A DNA stretch of 64,000 bases from Corynebacterium cystitidis (GCF_900187295.1 NZ_LT906473.1:682001-746000); one strand, 5' to 3'; shown: positions 35,190-46,173, numbered from the stretch's first letter. Numbers and translations are program-made. The notes: generated by a model not told the origin, from the letters alone.

Positions 35190-36808
35190 TGAGTACAAAA
35201 TTAGGTAAAGCCGCGAATGCTGTTGATTCGCGCATGACAATCGCGGGCTTCCTGCGCCCGCAACTGAATAAGGTATTCCCAACTCACTGGTCGTTCATGC
35301 TCGGTGAGGTAGCCCTCTACAGCTTCATTATTTTGCTGCTGACGGGTATTTACCTGGCACTATTCTTCGACCCATCGATCACGAAGGTGATCTACGACGG
35401 GGCTTACTTGCCGCTCAATGGTGTGGAGATGTCACGTGCATACGCGACCGCTCTGGACATTTCCTTCGACGTGCGTGGTGGACTGTTTGTTCGCCAGATG
35501 CACCACTGGGCAGCACTGCTGTTCATGATGTCCATGGTTGCGCATATGATGCGTATCTTCTTCACTGGAGCATTCCGTCGCCCACGTGAGGCTAACTGGA
35601 TTATCGGTTGTACCCTGATTCTTCTCGGTATGATTGAGGGCTTCATGGGCTACTCTCTTCCGGACGACCTACTGTCAGGTGTTGGTCTGCGCATTATGTC
35701 CGCGATTATCCTGGCGGTCCCCATTTTGGGTACCTGGGTACACTGGGCAATCTTTGGTGGAGACTTCCCATCTGACCTGATGCTCGACCGTTTCTATATC
35801 CTGCACGTACTGGTTCTGCCGGGCTTGATCCTGGCTTTAATCGCCGCGCACGTTTTGCTGGTCTGGTATCAGAAGCACACGCAGTTCCCTGGTCCTGGTC
35901 GTACCGAAGACAATGTTGTGGGTATCCGCATCATGCCGGTTTTTGCCACCAAGGCCATCGGTATGGGGTTGATTGTGTTCGCAGTCTTGGCGGCAATGTC
36001 TGGTCTGACAACCATCAACGCAATTTGGAATATTGGCCCGTATAACCCGTCTCAGGTCTCCGCTGGTTCCCAGCCGGATATCTACATGCTGTGGACAGAC
36101 GGCGCAGCCCGTGTCATGCCGGCATGGGAGCTCTACTTTGGTAACTACACCATCCCGGGTGCGTTCTGGGTTATCGTCATGGCCATGGTCATGGTGATCT
36201 TGCTGATCGCTTACCCCTGGATTGAAAAGAAGGCGACTGGCGATAACGCTCACCACAACCTGCTTCAACGTCCGCGTGACGTTCCGGTTCGCACAGGAAT
36301 CGGTGTGATGGGCATCGTGTTCTTCCTGCTTCTTACCCTGTCTGGTGGTAACGACCTATTCGCCTACCACTTCCAGATCTCGTTGAACGCGATGACTTGG
36401 GTCGGTCGCATCGGCCTGATCGTGTTACCTCCAATTGCCTACTTCATCACCTACCGCATTTGCGTTGGTCTCCAGCGTTCTGACCGCGAGGTACTGGAAC
36501 ACGGCATTGAGACAGGCGTGATCAAGAAGCTGCCAAACGGTGCCTTCGTGGAAATCCACCAGCCGTTGGCTACCGATGCTGAAGGCAACGCAGTCCCGCT
36601 TGAGTACACTGGTGCTCGTGTTCCGAAGCAGATGAACCAACTGGGTTACTCTGACTCCGAGACCTCCGGTATGTTCAAGGCTGATGATCCTGAGATCATG
36701 GCGCGCCGTGCACAGATCAAGCGTGACAACCATCATGAAGAGATGGAAGCTCTGCGTCGGATCGACGAGCAGAACCGACTCGAGGATGAACAGAAGGGTC
36801 TCAACTAG
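35189..36808 (+). CDS. qcrB: Cytochrome bc1 complex cytochrome b subunit
   Basis: 539 residues with the two haem-b His pairs in the core helices ([21 protein letters not shown] and later [25 protein letters not shown]), a quinol-site PxW-like WHTG region and a long C-terminal cytoplasmic tail (about residues 425-539). It oxidises menaquinol and pumps protons; in mycobacteria this subunit is the target of Q203 (telacebec). The start codon shares one base with the qcrA stop (TAATG). Confidence 0.98.
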   Translation: MSTKLGKAANAVDSRMTIAGFLRPQLNKVFPTHWSFMLGEVALYSFIILLLTGIYLALFFDPSITKVIYDGAYLPLNGVEMSRAYATALDISFDVRGGLFVRQMHHWAALLFMMSMVAHMMRIFFTGAFRRPREANWIIGCTLILLGMIEGFMGYSLPDDLLSGVGLRIMSAIILAVPILGTWVHWAIFGGDFPSDLMLDRFYILHVLVLPGLILALIAAHVLLVWYQKHTQFPGPGRTEDNVVGIRIMPVFATKAIGMGLIVFAVLAAMSGLTTINAIWNIGPYNPSQVSAGSQPDIYMLWTDGAARVMPAWELYFGNYTIPGAFWVIVMAMVMVILLIAYPWIEKKATGDNAHHNLLQRPRDVPVRTGIGVMGIVFFLLLTLSGGNDLFAYHFQISLNAMTWVGRIGLIVLPPIAYFITYRICVGLQRSDREVLEHGIETGVIKKLPNGAFVEIHQPLATDAEGNAVPLEYTGARVPKQMNQLGYSDSETSGMFKADDPEIMARRAQIKRDNHHEEMEALRRIDEQNRLEDEQKGLN

Positions 36809-36835
36809 AGACAACGCGAAGAATTGCGCTCACTA

Positions 36836-36877
36836 CAGCGCCCCACCCTCCCCTTGGAGGATGGGGCGCTGTTTTTT
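36836..36877 (+). terminator. Terminator after qcrB
   Basis: CAGCGCCCCACCCTCC pairs with GGAGGATGGGGCGCTG around a short loop and is followed by six T. A textbook terminator, 28 nt after the qcrB stop. Confidence 0.92.
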
Positions 36878-37378
36878 CTTCAAAAGTGAAGCGGAGGCTT
36901 ATGACTAGCGCTCCTTAGCACCGGCGAGAGGTGAAATAGAGAGCTTTCGAATAAGTGAGTGACCGAAACATTTTTCAAATAGTGTTTTCACTGTTTCGGA
37001 GCAGTGGCGGTTCCAAGAAGAATTTCAAGCGCTGCAGACGGAGAAAACTCAAACTTGTGTGGCCCATCTTTGTGCTTTTGCCGGTGCAATGTGAGGAAGA
37101 ACACAATGGGACATGTTTTGAAGAAAAATAATAGTTTTTGGAAATCGTGAAAGTGAAATGGACCGGCCTGTCTGTCTAAAACTGCTGTTCAGAGACTTTT
37201 TATAATCTACAAGTTGCCGCAGAAATTGGTTTCGCTCTTGCGTTATTGACTGCCATTTTAGGCACTCCGAAAATAACGGCTTGATAACGGGCGAGCCATT
37301 GGACAAAGTTTGTTGCAGTTTCGTAACCTTATTGAGACATTGCGACCAACCGGACGCAAGGTACGAACTGAACATATA
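36878..37378. other. A/T-rich non-coding region before the riboswitch
   Basis: About 500 nt clearly richer in A/T than the flanking genes. A perfect TATAAT lies at 37201-37206. The only open frame (37049-37375, minus) has no ribosome site and no family resemblance. It probably holds the promoter of the riboswitch and possibly a small RNA. Confidence 0.45.
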
Positions 37379-37530
37379 TTGCCGAATCCCATTCGGGCCA
37401 CTGGCCGGAACGGGGCCGGGGACCCACCTCTCTAACCCGGGGTGAATTCCTTAGAGGGGCGACCCACAATAGGCCGTTGCATAAGGAAGGGTGATTTCCT
37501 CACCTAGCCCGTCAGCTAACTCGGTAGGCA
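37379..37530 (+). promoter_or_regulatory. c-di-AMP riboswitch (ydaO-yuaA type)
   Basis: The region starts with GCCGAATCCC, contains CGGGGCCGGGGACCCAC, then GGGGTGAATTCC, a P-loop-like GGAAGGGTGATTTCCTCACC and the diagnostic end CCCGTCAGCTAACTCGGTAGGC. These blocks in this order are the ydaO aptamer. In actinobacteria it controls cell-wall hydrolase genes and responds to cyclic di-AMP. Here it sits 26 nt before the first NlpC/P60 gene. Confidence 0.9.
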
Positions 37531-37555
37531 TTACAGGAAGATATGGAGATTATTC

Positions 37556-38323
37556 GTGGCTAAGCACCGTCGCCAGGACAAGAATACTGCACGTAAGGTC
37601 GCTGCTGTTTCCGCAGCGGCCATGGGGTCGACCCTCCTGGTACCAGCTACCGCGACCGCAGCAGAGGTTACCGTTCCAGGTAGCCCTGTGTCAGTGAATG
37701 TCCCGGGCATCGAGAACGTTCCAGGTATTGAAAACATTCCAGGTATCCAGCAGTGGATTCCATCCATCCAGAGCAGCAACAGCTATTACGGCGACGTCCG
37801 TTCTGCCGTCGCACAGGTTCGTGCCATTCCAGGAGCAACTCAGATTCCAGGTTTCGCTGCCTTTTTGGACCAAGTAGAGGCAAACTATGCGCCGGCTCCT
37901 GCTACCTACGCAGCCCCAGCTACTGCCCCAGCGCCTGCGCCGGCACCGGCCCCAGCGCCGGCACCAGTAGTGCAGAAGTCTTCGGGGCAAGAGATTGTAG
38001 ACATCGCTCGATCGAAGATTGGTTCCCCGTACGTCTATGGTGCCGCTGGCCCAAACGCGTTTGATTGCTCTGGTTTTACCTCCTGGGTCTACGCCCAGGC
38101 TGGTAAGAACATTCCACGCACTTCCGGTGCGCAGGCAGCAGCTGGTCAGAAGGTCCCTTTGAACCAGATTCAGCCTGGTGACATCGTTGTTTACTACGGT
38201 GGCGCATCCCACGTTGCAATCTACGCAGGTAACGGTGTGATGATTGATGCACTTAACTCTGGGTCCCCAGTAGCTGAGCGCCCACTGCACTACATGCCAA
38301 TCCACTCAGTTGTCCGCTTCTAA
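37556..38323 (+). CDS. NlpC/P60 cell-wall endopeptidase
   Basis: 255 residues from the GTG at 37556, with GGAG 9 nt upstream. A basic signal peptide ends near ATATAAE. A mature region follows with repeated V-P-G-I-E-N-V/I pattern (about 45-62), a Pro/Ala-rich linker (about 115-140), and then a C-terminal NlpC/P60 domain with the catalytic Cys in FDCSGFTSWVYAQAG and His in SHVAIYAG. It cuts the D-Glu-mDAP peptide bond in peptidoglycan. The upstream c-di-AMP riboswitch indicates control by that messenger. Confidence 0.95.
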   Translation: MAKHRRQDKNTARKVAAVSAAAMGSTLLVPATATAAEVTVPGSPVSVNVPGIENVPGIENIPGIQQWIPSIQSSNSYYGDVRSAVAQVRAIPGATQIPGFAAFLDQVEANYAPAPATYAAPATAPAPAPAPAPAPAPVVQKSSGQEIVDIARSKIGSPYVYGAAGPNAFDCSGFTSWVYAQAGKNIPRTSGAQAAAGQKVPLNQIQPGDIVVYYGGASHVAIYAGNGVMIDALNSGSPVAERPLHYMPIHSVVRF

Positions 38324-38369
38324 GCAAATTCTGAGCACAAATCCGCCTTACTTTATGGCGGGATAGGCT

Positions 38370-38421
38370 TGCCCCCAGCCCAAGGGATTCTGCCGACAGG
38401 CACCCCTAGCGGTTGGGGGCA
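38370..38421 (+). terminator. Probable terminator between the two NlpC/P60 genes
   Basis: TGCCCCCA (38370-38377) pairs with TGGGGGCA (38414-38421) across a 36-nt loop, followed by TTGTTATC. A smaller hairpin, CCGCC-GGCGG (38343-38361), precedes it. Confidence 0.5.
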
Positions 38422-38552
38422 TTGTTATCAAATTTCTTCGGTTGCCGTGCGTTTTAATGGGGTCGGAACGGGAGCTTCGTGAGAATTGTGCCTGTTGTGA
38501 TTCGAAAGCAATTTCTTAGACTTATGCGCTTTGCACAGGTTTGCTCAACCGC

Positions 38553-38558
38553 TATAGT
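38553..38558 (+). promoter_or_regulatory. -10 element of the second NlpC/P60 gene
   Basis: TATAGT about 59 nt before the GTG, with a TTGCTC upstream as a weak -35. The gene is therefore expressed independently of the riboswitch. Confidence 0.45.
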
Positions 38559-38616
38559 TACAAGGGTTAGCACGCCGTGCACTTAGTATTTATTAAGTAT
38601 CTCGAGAGAGGATATT

Positions 38617-39651
38617 GTGGCCAAACACCGCGCGCCAAGGCGCTCACGCTTTACCTTCTTGGTCCCTTCACTCACTGCAGCTGCGGTGTCAACCGGGCTT
38701 GCGTTCCCGGTAGACGCCCAAGATATTGATAAGTTGATCTCTCAGATGGACGAAGTTTCCACCGCGGCGGGAGCAAAGAATGAAGAGGTGAAGGAACTAG
38801 AGAACGATATCGAACGTGCTCAGTCAAATCTGGATCGCCTGAAAGATGAAGCAGAATCCGCAAATGCCGCTGCTGCACGCGCTATCGGGGCTAAAAATGG
38901 ATATCAGTCTGACGTCAATGGGATAGCGGTGTCCAAATACCGGAATGTGCAAAAAGATCCGTTAATCACCACCTTGGAGTCCGGCAATCCGCAGACGGTA
39001 ATCGACCGAGCTTCCTACCTCGGGTCCATCTCTCGCAATACCGAACGCACCCTTGGGGAGCTCCAAGACGCAAATCAAACAGCCGCGCAAATGGCAAACG
39101 CAGCTAATATTGCCTTAGCTGAAGCCGAGTTCTATCGCAATCAACTTGACTCGAAGCACCGGAAGTTAAACGAGGAGCGTAGCGAGCTCGAGGAGCAAGT
39201 GCGCAACCTGGAGAATCAGGTGAACTCGTTGGACGGCGAAGCGCGCGAGGAATGGCTCAACAAGAATGGCCCCATTAAGAACCCGCAACCAGGCCTCGCA
39301 TTGAACCCAGCTGCCAGCGGTGTCGTAGGTGCCGCAATGAGTAAAATAGGAGCGCCGTACGGTTGGGGTGCCGCAGGCCCGAATCAGTTTGATTGCTCCG
39401 GCTTGATGTTCTGGGCGTACGCACAAAACGGTAAGTCGATCCCGCGCACATCTCAGGCACAGCTAGCAGGTGGCCAGTCGGTTCCGTTATCTGACCTTCA
39501 GCCGGGCGATATCATCGGTTATTACCCCGGTGTGACTCACGTCGGAATGTACATTGGTAATGGCCAGGTCGTTCATGCTTCTGACTATGGAATCCCCGTC
39601 CAGGTCGTCCCGTATAATTCCATGCCAATTCAGGGTGCTGCCCGCTACTAA
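38617..39651 (+). CDS. NlpC/P60 endopeptidase with coiled-coil, RipA/RipC type
   Basis: 344 residues from a GTG with GAGAGGAT upstream. Signal peptide to about residue 33 (ending FPVDAQD), then a long coiled-coil (about 35-215, heptads such as NDIERAQSNLDRLKDEAE and RKLNEERSELEEQVRNLENQV), then the NlpC/P60 domain with catalytic Cys in FDCSGLMFWAYAQNG and His in THVGMYIG. Such coiled-coil domains tether the hydrolase to the divisome (FtsEX in related proteins). It sits directly before pimB, 15 nt away. Confidence 0.95.
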   Translation: MAKHRAPRRSRFTFLVPSLTAAAVSTGLAFPVDAQDIDKLISQMDEVSTAAGAKNEEVKELENDIERAQSNLDRLKDEAESANAAAARAIGAKNGYQSDVNGIAVSKYRNVQKDPLITTLESGNPQTVIDRASYLGSISRNTERTLGELQDANQTAAQMANAANIALAEAEFYRNQLDSKHRKLNEERSELEEQVRNLENQVNSLDGEAREEWLNKNGPIKNPQPGLALNPAASGVVGAAMSKIGAPYGWGAAGPNQFDCSGLMFWAYAQNGKSIPRTSQAQLAGGQSVPLSDLQPGDIIGYYPGVTHVGMYIGNGQVVHASDYGIPVQVVPYNSMPIQGAARY

Positions 39652-39666
39652 ACGGTGTCCGGCTGA

Positions 39667-40782
39667 ATGACAACGTTGCTTGTGACAAACGATTTCCCGC
39701 CCGCAGTCGGCGGGATTCAGTCGTACTTGCGAGATTTTCTTTCCACAGTTGATCCCCGCGAGATCATCGTCTTTGCCTCTACCCAGGATGCCGCTGCAGC
39801 CGCTGCTCACGATGCAGCCAGTGATTACCGCATTGTGCGCTGGCCACGTTCAGTCATGTTGCCTACTCCGGCGACTACCGCAAGAATGCAGGAACTGATC
39901 CGGACGCATTCCATCAACACGGTGTGGTTTGGGGCAGCCGCACCTTTAGCCCTGATGGGGGCTGCGGCGAAACGCGCTGGTGCAACCCGTGTTATTGCCA
40001 CAACCCATGGGCACGAGGTCGGCTGGTCTATGCTCCCTGGGGCGCGTCAGGCGCTGTCGCGCATCGGCCGGAGTGCCGATATTATTACCTACATTTCCGA
40101 ATACACGGTGCGGCGGATTCGGGATGTTGTGGGTGACGCACCGCGCTATGTTCACTTACCAAGTGGTGTCGACACGGATTTCTTCCGGCCCGCAACCCCA
40201 CAACACATTGAGTCCACCAGTCGCGCTTGGAACGTGGGGCGGGGTCCTGTGATCGTGTGCGCCTCTCGGCTGGTGCCTCGTAAGGGCCAGGATCAACTCA
40301 TTCGTTGTATGCCCGAAATTTTGCAGCAGCACCCGGATGCACACCTCGTGATCGTGGGCGAGGGCCGGTATCGTCGTGCCCTTGAAGTATTGGCTAAAGG
40401 TGTTTCTGACTCTGTTCTTTTCACCGGCTCTGTCTCATCGGAGGACATGCGTGATCTGGTAGCCGCGGCGGATATCGTGGCCATGCCGGCGCGAACACGT
40501 GGTGGTGGGTTGGATGTTGAGGGATTAGGAATTGTGTATCTTGAGGCACAGGCGTGCGGGGTAGCGGTGATCGCTGGAAATTCCGGCGGAGCGCCCGAGA
40601 CCGTTACTCCGGAAACAGGGATCGTCGTAGATGGCGCTGACACCCGCTCGATAACGCACGCCATCATGTCGCTTATCGACGACCCGGTGCGTCGGGCACG
40701 TATGGGGAAGGCAGGCCGTGACCATGTGCTTCGGAATTGGACGTGGGATGTCATGGGGAAAAGGCTCAATGATCTGCTCTAA
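39667..40782 (+). CDS. pimB: GDP-mannose-dependent phosphatidylinositol mannosyltransferase
   Basis: 371-residue GT4/GT-B glycosyltransferase. The N-terminal half has NDFPPAVGGIQSYL (acceptor/phosphate loop) and TTHGHEVGW. The C-terminal half has ASRLVPRKGQDQLIRCMPE and the E-x7-E nucleotide-sugar motif (GLGIVYLEAQACGV). In C. glutamicum the homologue PimB' adds the second mannose to phosphatidylinositol monomannoside, feeding PIM, lipomannan and lipoarabinomannan. It follows the NlpC/P60 gene and is upstream of a glucokinase-like gene. Confidence 0.93.
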   Translation: MTTLLVTNDFPPAVGGIQSYLRDFLSTVDPREIIVFASTQDAAAAAAHDAASDYRIVRWPRSVMLPTPATTARMQELIRTHSINTVWFGAAAPLALMGAAAKRAGATRVIATTHGHEVGWSMLPGARQALSRIGRSADIITYISEYTVRRIRDVVGDAPRYVHLPSGVDTDFFRPATPQHIESTSRAWNVGRGPVIVCASRLVPRKGQDQLIRCMPEILQQHPDAHLVIVGEGRYRRALEVLAKGVSDSVLFTGSVSSEDMRDLVAAADIVAMPARTRGGGLDVEGLGIVYLEAQACGVAVIAGNSGGAPETVTPETGIVVDGADTRSITHAIMSLIDDPVRRARMGKAGRDHVLRNWTWDVMGKRLNDLL

Positions 40783-40831
40783 TGTGGGCCAGTGACCGTT
40801 TTTCTTAAGCAGCAGGATAGGGTTTAACGTT

Positions 40832-41797
40832 ATGGAATCCTCACCGCCACGTCGTGAAGCTCTGACTGTGGGCTTCGACATCGGAGGCACGAATACCCGC
40901 GCCAGCGTCGTTACTCACACCGGTGCAATAATCGATCAAGCTTCGGTGCGGACTCCCGAGACAGCCCGAGACATGGAAGAAGCGATTGTAAAACTCACCG
41001 AAGATCTTCGCTCGCGACACGAGATTGCTGCGGTGGGGGTTGCCGCTGCGGGCTTTTTGGATCCAGATCGTGAAATTATCCGCTTTGCCCCACATCTGCC
41101 GTGGCGAAACGATGCACCAGTACGCCAAATCCTCCAAGACTCCATTGGGCTTCCGGTAAGTCTTGAGCATGACGCCAACGCGGCAGCATGGGGCGAATAT
41201 CGATTTGGTGCTGCTCGAGATCTAGAGACGTGGGTTTTCTTCGCAGTGGGCACGGGGATCGGCGCGACTCTGATGCATCGGGGCGAGATTTATCGTGGGT
41301 CTTTCGGGACTGCCCCGGAGTTCGGCCACATCACTGTGGTCCCGGGTGGGCGGGTATGTTCCTGTGGGAAGCAGGGGTGCCTCGAACGTTACGCTTCTGG
41401 TACAGCGCTTCTAGATACGGCGATTCACATTGCCACGCAGGGCTGTTACGAGGACACGTCGCTGTACCGGAGGGTCGTCGGCAAGCGTGCCACGGGCGAC
41501 GATGTGATGCAGGCTGCACGCAACGGAGACAAGCTTGGCCTTGCCACCGTGGCTAATTTCGCGGGGTGGCTTGGCCAGGGACTGTCGATTGTGGCCGATG
41601 TACTTGATCCTGAGCTCATTGTTTTGGGTGGCGGTGTTAGCGCAGATGCAGATATGTTCCTGCCAAAGACGAAGGAGCAATTAGCTGCAAATATTGTCGG
41701 ATCGGGTTATCGGCCTTTGCCGCGGGTGGTTGTCGCTGAATTAGGGCCGGCGGCAGGTATGATCGGAGTGTCTGATCTCGCCCGCGACAGCCTGTGA
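40832..41797 (+). CDS. glk: ROK-family glucokinase
   Basis: 321 residues. N-terminal phosphate loop VGFDIGGTNTRASV, catalytic Asp in LEHDANAAAWGE, the ROK zinc site CSCGKQGCLE with an upstream GHIT His, and a second phosphate loop LGGGVS. It phosphorylates glucose with ATP or polyphosphate; the position after pimB matches glk of C. glutamicum. Paralogues could have other sugar specificity. Confidence 0.9.
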   Translation: MESSPPRREALTVGFDIGGTNTRASVVTHTGAIIDQASVRTPETARDMEEAIVKLTEDLRSRHEIAAVGVAAAGFLDPDREIIRFAPHLPWRNDAPVRQILQDSIGLPVSLEHDANAAAWGEYRFGAARDLETWVFFAVGTGIGATLMHRGEIYRGSFGTAPEFGHITVVPGGRVCSCGKQGCLERYASGTALLDTAIHIATQGCYEDTSLYRRVVGKRATGDDVMQAARNGDKLGLATVANFAGWLGQGLSIVADVLDPELIVLGGGVSADADMFLPKTKEQLAANIVGSGYRPLPRVVVAELGPAAGMIGVSDLARDSL

Positions 41798-41807
41798 GGA
41801 GCATCCC

Positions 41808-42542
41808 GTGCAAAACAAGTGGTACTGGTTCTATAAGCATATTCTTCTGGGGCCACTGGCATGGGTCTGGAGCCGTCCAACAACCGAAGGCCTCGACAAT
41901 ATCCCCAAGCAAGGGGCAGCTATCGTCGCATCCAATCACCAGTCGGTGTATGACTCCTTTATTTTCCCGCTGGTGTGCGACCGTCAGCTCACTTTTCCTG
42001 CCAAGAGCGAATATTTCACTGCGCCGGGATTAAAGGGCCGTATTAAAAAGTGGTTTTTCACTTCGGTTGGCCAGGTCCCGGTGTATCGGGGTTCTGAGGG
42101 CGCTGGTGAGAATATGCTTCAAGCGGCGCGTGAGGTTCTGGAGCGTGGGGATCTCCTCGGTATTTATCCCGAAGGCACTCGAGCGCCGGATAAGCGTATC
42201 TACAAAGGAAAGACGGGGATGGCGCGCGTGGCCATGAATACTGGAGCTCCAGTTATTCCTTTGGGGATGATCAACTCGGCTGATGCGAATCCGATTGGAA
42301 CTAAGTTCATTCGCCCCGTCCAGGTCAAAATGCGGGTGGGGGAGGCTATTGACCCTCACGAATGGGCACGCAGCAATGGATTCGACCCAGGGTCCAATGA
42401 AGTAATGCGCCCGTTCACGGACTATGTCATGGCGAAATTAACGGAATTAACAGGTTTTTCTTACGTGGATGTGTATGCCACTGACGTGAAGAAATCTTTG
42501 GCTGAAGGGAAAGGGTACCCGCCGCAGGCACGCCCACACTAA
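41808..42542 (+). CDS. plsC: 1-acyl-sn-glycerol-3-phosphate acyltransferase
   Basis: 244 residues from a GTG with GAGGA upstream, 10 nt after glk. The acyltransferase motifs are SNHQSVYDSF (H-x4-D), then PVYRGSEG, YPEGTRAPD and PVIPLGM. The N-terminus is amphipathic rather than a clear membrane helix. It makes phosphatidic acid or acylates a related glycolipid; next to pimB, an acyl transfer in PIM synthesis is conceivable but not shown. Confidence 0.92.
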   Translation: MQNKWYWFYKHILLGPLAWVWSRPTTEGLDNIPKQGAAIVASNHQSVYDSFIFPLVCDRQLTFPAKSEYFTAPGLKGRIKKWFFTSVGQVPVYRGSEGAGENMLQAAREVLERGDLLGIYPEGTRAPDKRIYKGKTGMARVAMNTGAPVIPLGMINSADANPIGTKFIRPVQVKMRVGEAIDPHEWARSNGFDPGSNEVMRPFTDYVMAKLTELTGFSYVDVYATDVKKSLAEGKGYPPQARPH

Positions 42543-42650
42543 CCACTCTCACCCCACCAGACTGCACACGATGCGTTGAATGTTTTGGTTTCCGCAGGTT
42601 AAGGCGGTAGCATTACACTGGTTCGCGTACAGGTTGGCAGGAGGGTGACA

Positions 42651-43796
42651 ATGAGTACACAGCGACTTGCGTGGCCCGACGTGGCCAAAGGTTTGTCCAT
42701 CATCGGGGTGGTCGTTCTCCACGTGTCCCTCTTAATCCCCGGGGCGAGAGACACAGCGTTGTCTCAGGCAAATACTGTTATTGACCCTTTGCGGATGCCG
42801 TTGTTCTTTCTTGTCAGTGGTCTTTTTTCCAGCAAGGTTTTGAACTTTAGCTTGCCTGAGCTTTTCCGTCGCAGACTGTGGTTTTTCCTCATCCCTTACC
42901 TAGTGTGGGTTCCTATCGAAGTCACCCTCACTAACGAGATGAGGCAATTAGCCGGTATTTCGGAGCCGTTTACTCTGCGGGAGTATGTGGAACTGATCGT
43001 CACGGGGCGAAATATGGCGTGGTTTCTTTACGCACTCGTTCTTTTTAACCTGGCCCTGTGGTTAACCCGAAAGCTTCCGATGTGGGCGACTGTTGTGGTT
43101 GCGCTGAGCCCAGTGTTGGGGATTCAGTGGCACCATGAGGTTCCGATCGTGGCGAAGGTGATTATGTACTTGCCGATTTTTATGGCGGGCACCTATGCCT
43201 GCCACGTGATTAAGCGCTTTGCGACGACAGCGCTGACGCCGACACGGATCCTGTTCGCTTTAGCCGGTTACCTGTCCGCAGTCGCACTTGTGATCGCCTG
43301 GAATAATTTTATCGAGGCCAACCAATCAATTGTTCTTCCCGTCCCGGTGATCGGAGGGTTGGATCACACCGCGTTGCAGCTTCTGGTCAACCAGCTTCAG
43401 TACAGTCTCATGCTTCCTGCGGGAGTGGTGCTAGTTGTGGCGCTGACACAGGTCCCTGGTATATCTGACACATTGCAGTTCCTCGGGCGTAATACTCTCC
43501 CAATTTATCTCGGGCATCCTATTGCGTTGACAATGTTGGTGTCGTTTCCTCGCGAACTTTATGATCTACCGGTGGGCATGGAGGGTGCGGGTTTTTGGAT
43601 GTCTACCCACGTGTGGATTGTGATCGGCTTGGTAGCTTCGGCTGCTGGCGGGCTGGGTATGTGGGCGCTTGGAAAGGTGCCTGGACTACGCTGGTCTCTA
43701 TACCCGCCGAAGCTGCCAGAGCCGAAGCGAACTAGTAGTGAGCGTCGCATCATCGAACCGTATACAGTCGGCGATGCTGGTCGCACTCATCAATAG
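42651..43796 (+). CDS. Membrane acyltransferase, acyltransferase-3 family
   Basis: 381 residues from ATG 42651, chosen over the GTG at 42645 because AGGAGG ends 6 nt before it. About ten transmembrane helices and the family start R-L-A-W-P-D-V-A-K-G with VVVLHVSL carrying the conserved His, then PLRMPLFFLVSGLF. The family O-acetylates or O-acylates surface sugars and glycolipids (OafA/WecH-like). The substrate is unknown. It is followed closely by a tiny membrane protein. Confidence 0.88.
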   Translation: MSTQRLAWPDVAKGLSIIGVVVLHVSLLIPGARDTALSQANTVIDPLRMPLFFLVSGLFSSKVLNFSLPELFRRRLWFFLIPYLVWVPIEVTLTNEMRQLAGISEPFTLREYVELIVTGRNMAWFLYALVLFNLALWLTRKLPMWATVVVALSPVLGIQWHHEVPIVAKVIMYLPIFMAGTYACHVIKRFATTALTPTRILFALAGYLSAVALVIAWNNFIEANQSIVLPVPVIGGLDHTALQLLVNQLQYSLMLPAGVVLVVALTQVPGISDTLQFLGRNTLPIYLGHPIALTMLVSFPRELYDLPVGMEGAGFWMSTHVWIVIGLVASAAGGLGMWALGKVPGLRWSLYPPKLPEPKRTSSERRIIEPYTVGDAGRTHQ

Positions 43797-43820
43797 AGGT
43801 TAGAAGGGAACTAACGACGC

Positions 43821-44027
43821 ATGGGGCGCTCTATCGTCATCCGTGTCATCATCGTTGCTGTCTTGATCATTGCTTATATTGCTGCGGTGGCGATGGGGGT
43901 GCCTGATTCTTACACGGGTCCTACGATCATCGTGTCTATAGCCCTCGTGCTGTTTTTCCCCATAAACCGTCGCGATCACACTCAGGGCGGCTCTCAGAAG
44001 CCTCACACTGACGTCGTCGAGCCGTGA
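43821..44027 (+). CDS. Small membrane protein, 68 aa
   Basis: Two transmembrane helices (about 7-25 and 34-48), then a polar tail rich in Gly, His and Asp. AAGGGA about 11 nt before the ATG. I do not recognise a family. The co-directional neighbours are an acyltransferase 24 nt before and RNase AS 42 nt after. Confidence 0.65.
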   Translation: MGRSIVIRVIIVAVLIIAYIAAVAMGVPDSYTGPTIIVSIALVLFFPINRRDHTQGGSQKPHTDVVEP

Positions 44028-44069
44028 CCAGAACGATCTATACGATGTCACAAGAATAGAAATGCGAGT

Positions 44070-44594
44070 GTGTCTGATTCCGTGAGGTACTTCTACGACA
44101 CAGAGTTTATTGAGGACGGGCGCACCATTGAGTTGGTGAGCATCGGGATCGTGTCCGAAGATGGCAGAGAGTACTACGCTGTCTCTACCGATTTCGATTC
44201 GTCGGCAGCCAACGACTGGGTGCGGGAGAACGTGTTGGACAAACTGCCTAGCCCTAATGACGGCGCATGGAAGCCAACAAGCACGATCCGTCAAGATGTC
44301 TATGATTTTCTCACCGCTGATTCCACTCGGCCTGAACTGTGGGCATGGGTTGGTGCCTATGATCATGTTGTCTTGGCACAGTTGTGGGGGGACATGGCAG
44401 GTCTGCCGCGCAGCTTGCCACGGTACACCCATGAACTGAAACAGTATTGGGAGATGGCGGGGCGCCCCCGGTTGCCGAAGACTCCGGATGGCAACCATGA
44501 TGCGCTTATCGACGCCCGGCATAACCTGCAGAAATTTAAGGTGTGCGAGAAAGTGTTGCCACTCGATGCGAAGGGGCGAGCGCAACGCGATTAG
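44070..44594 (+). CDS. Exoribonuclease RNase AS (poly-A specific)
   Basis: 174 residues with a DEDD-type exonuclease start FYDTEFIEDG (D-x-E), WAWVGAYDHVVL for the second Asp and DALIDARHN for the last (DEDDh). This is the Rv2179c family, a homodimeric 3'-5' exoribonuclease that prefers adenosine-rich RNA. The start is a GTG. It is a single gene upstream of aroG. Confidence 0.9.
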   Translation: MSDSVRYFYDTEFIEDGRTIELVSIGIVSEDGREYYAVSTDFDSSAANDWVRENVLDKLPSPNDGAWKPTSTIRQDVYDFLTADSTRPELWAWVGAYDHVVLAQLWGDMAGLPRSLPRYTHELKQYWEMAGRPRLPKTPDGNHDALIDARHNLQKFKVCEKVLPLDAKGRAQRD

Positions 44595-44657
44595 GGCCCG
44601 GCTGAGTCCACCGATAACTGTGCGGACGAAGCAACCTAGTAGAAGCCACCCAGGTAG

Positions 44658-46097
<1,440 letters not shown>

Positions 46098-46111
46098 TTA
46101 AGCGGATTGCT

Positions 46112-46157
46112 GGGTGCCTAGGTGCAGGTGCCTTGGTGCCTTGGCACCTTGGTGCCG
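46112..46157. repeat. 8-bp degenerate tandem repeat between aroG and pknL
   Basis: Repeats of GGTGCCTT and variants (GGTGCCTA, GGCACCTT, GGTGCCGG) fill the convergent gap. GGTGCC-TT-GGCACC (46135-46148) can form a hairpin that could stop both transcripts. Confidence 0.55.
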
Positions 46158-46173
46158 GGTAGAGGAGCTACGT

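Noticed and set aside
37049..37375. 108-aa minus-strand frame upstream of the riboswitch
   Set aside because: No ribosome site, no conserved motif, A/T-rich leader; its end runs up to the aptamer.
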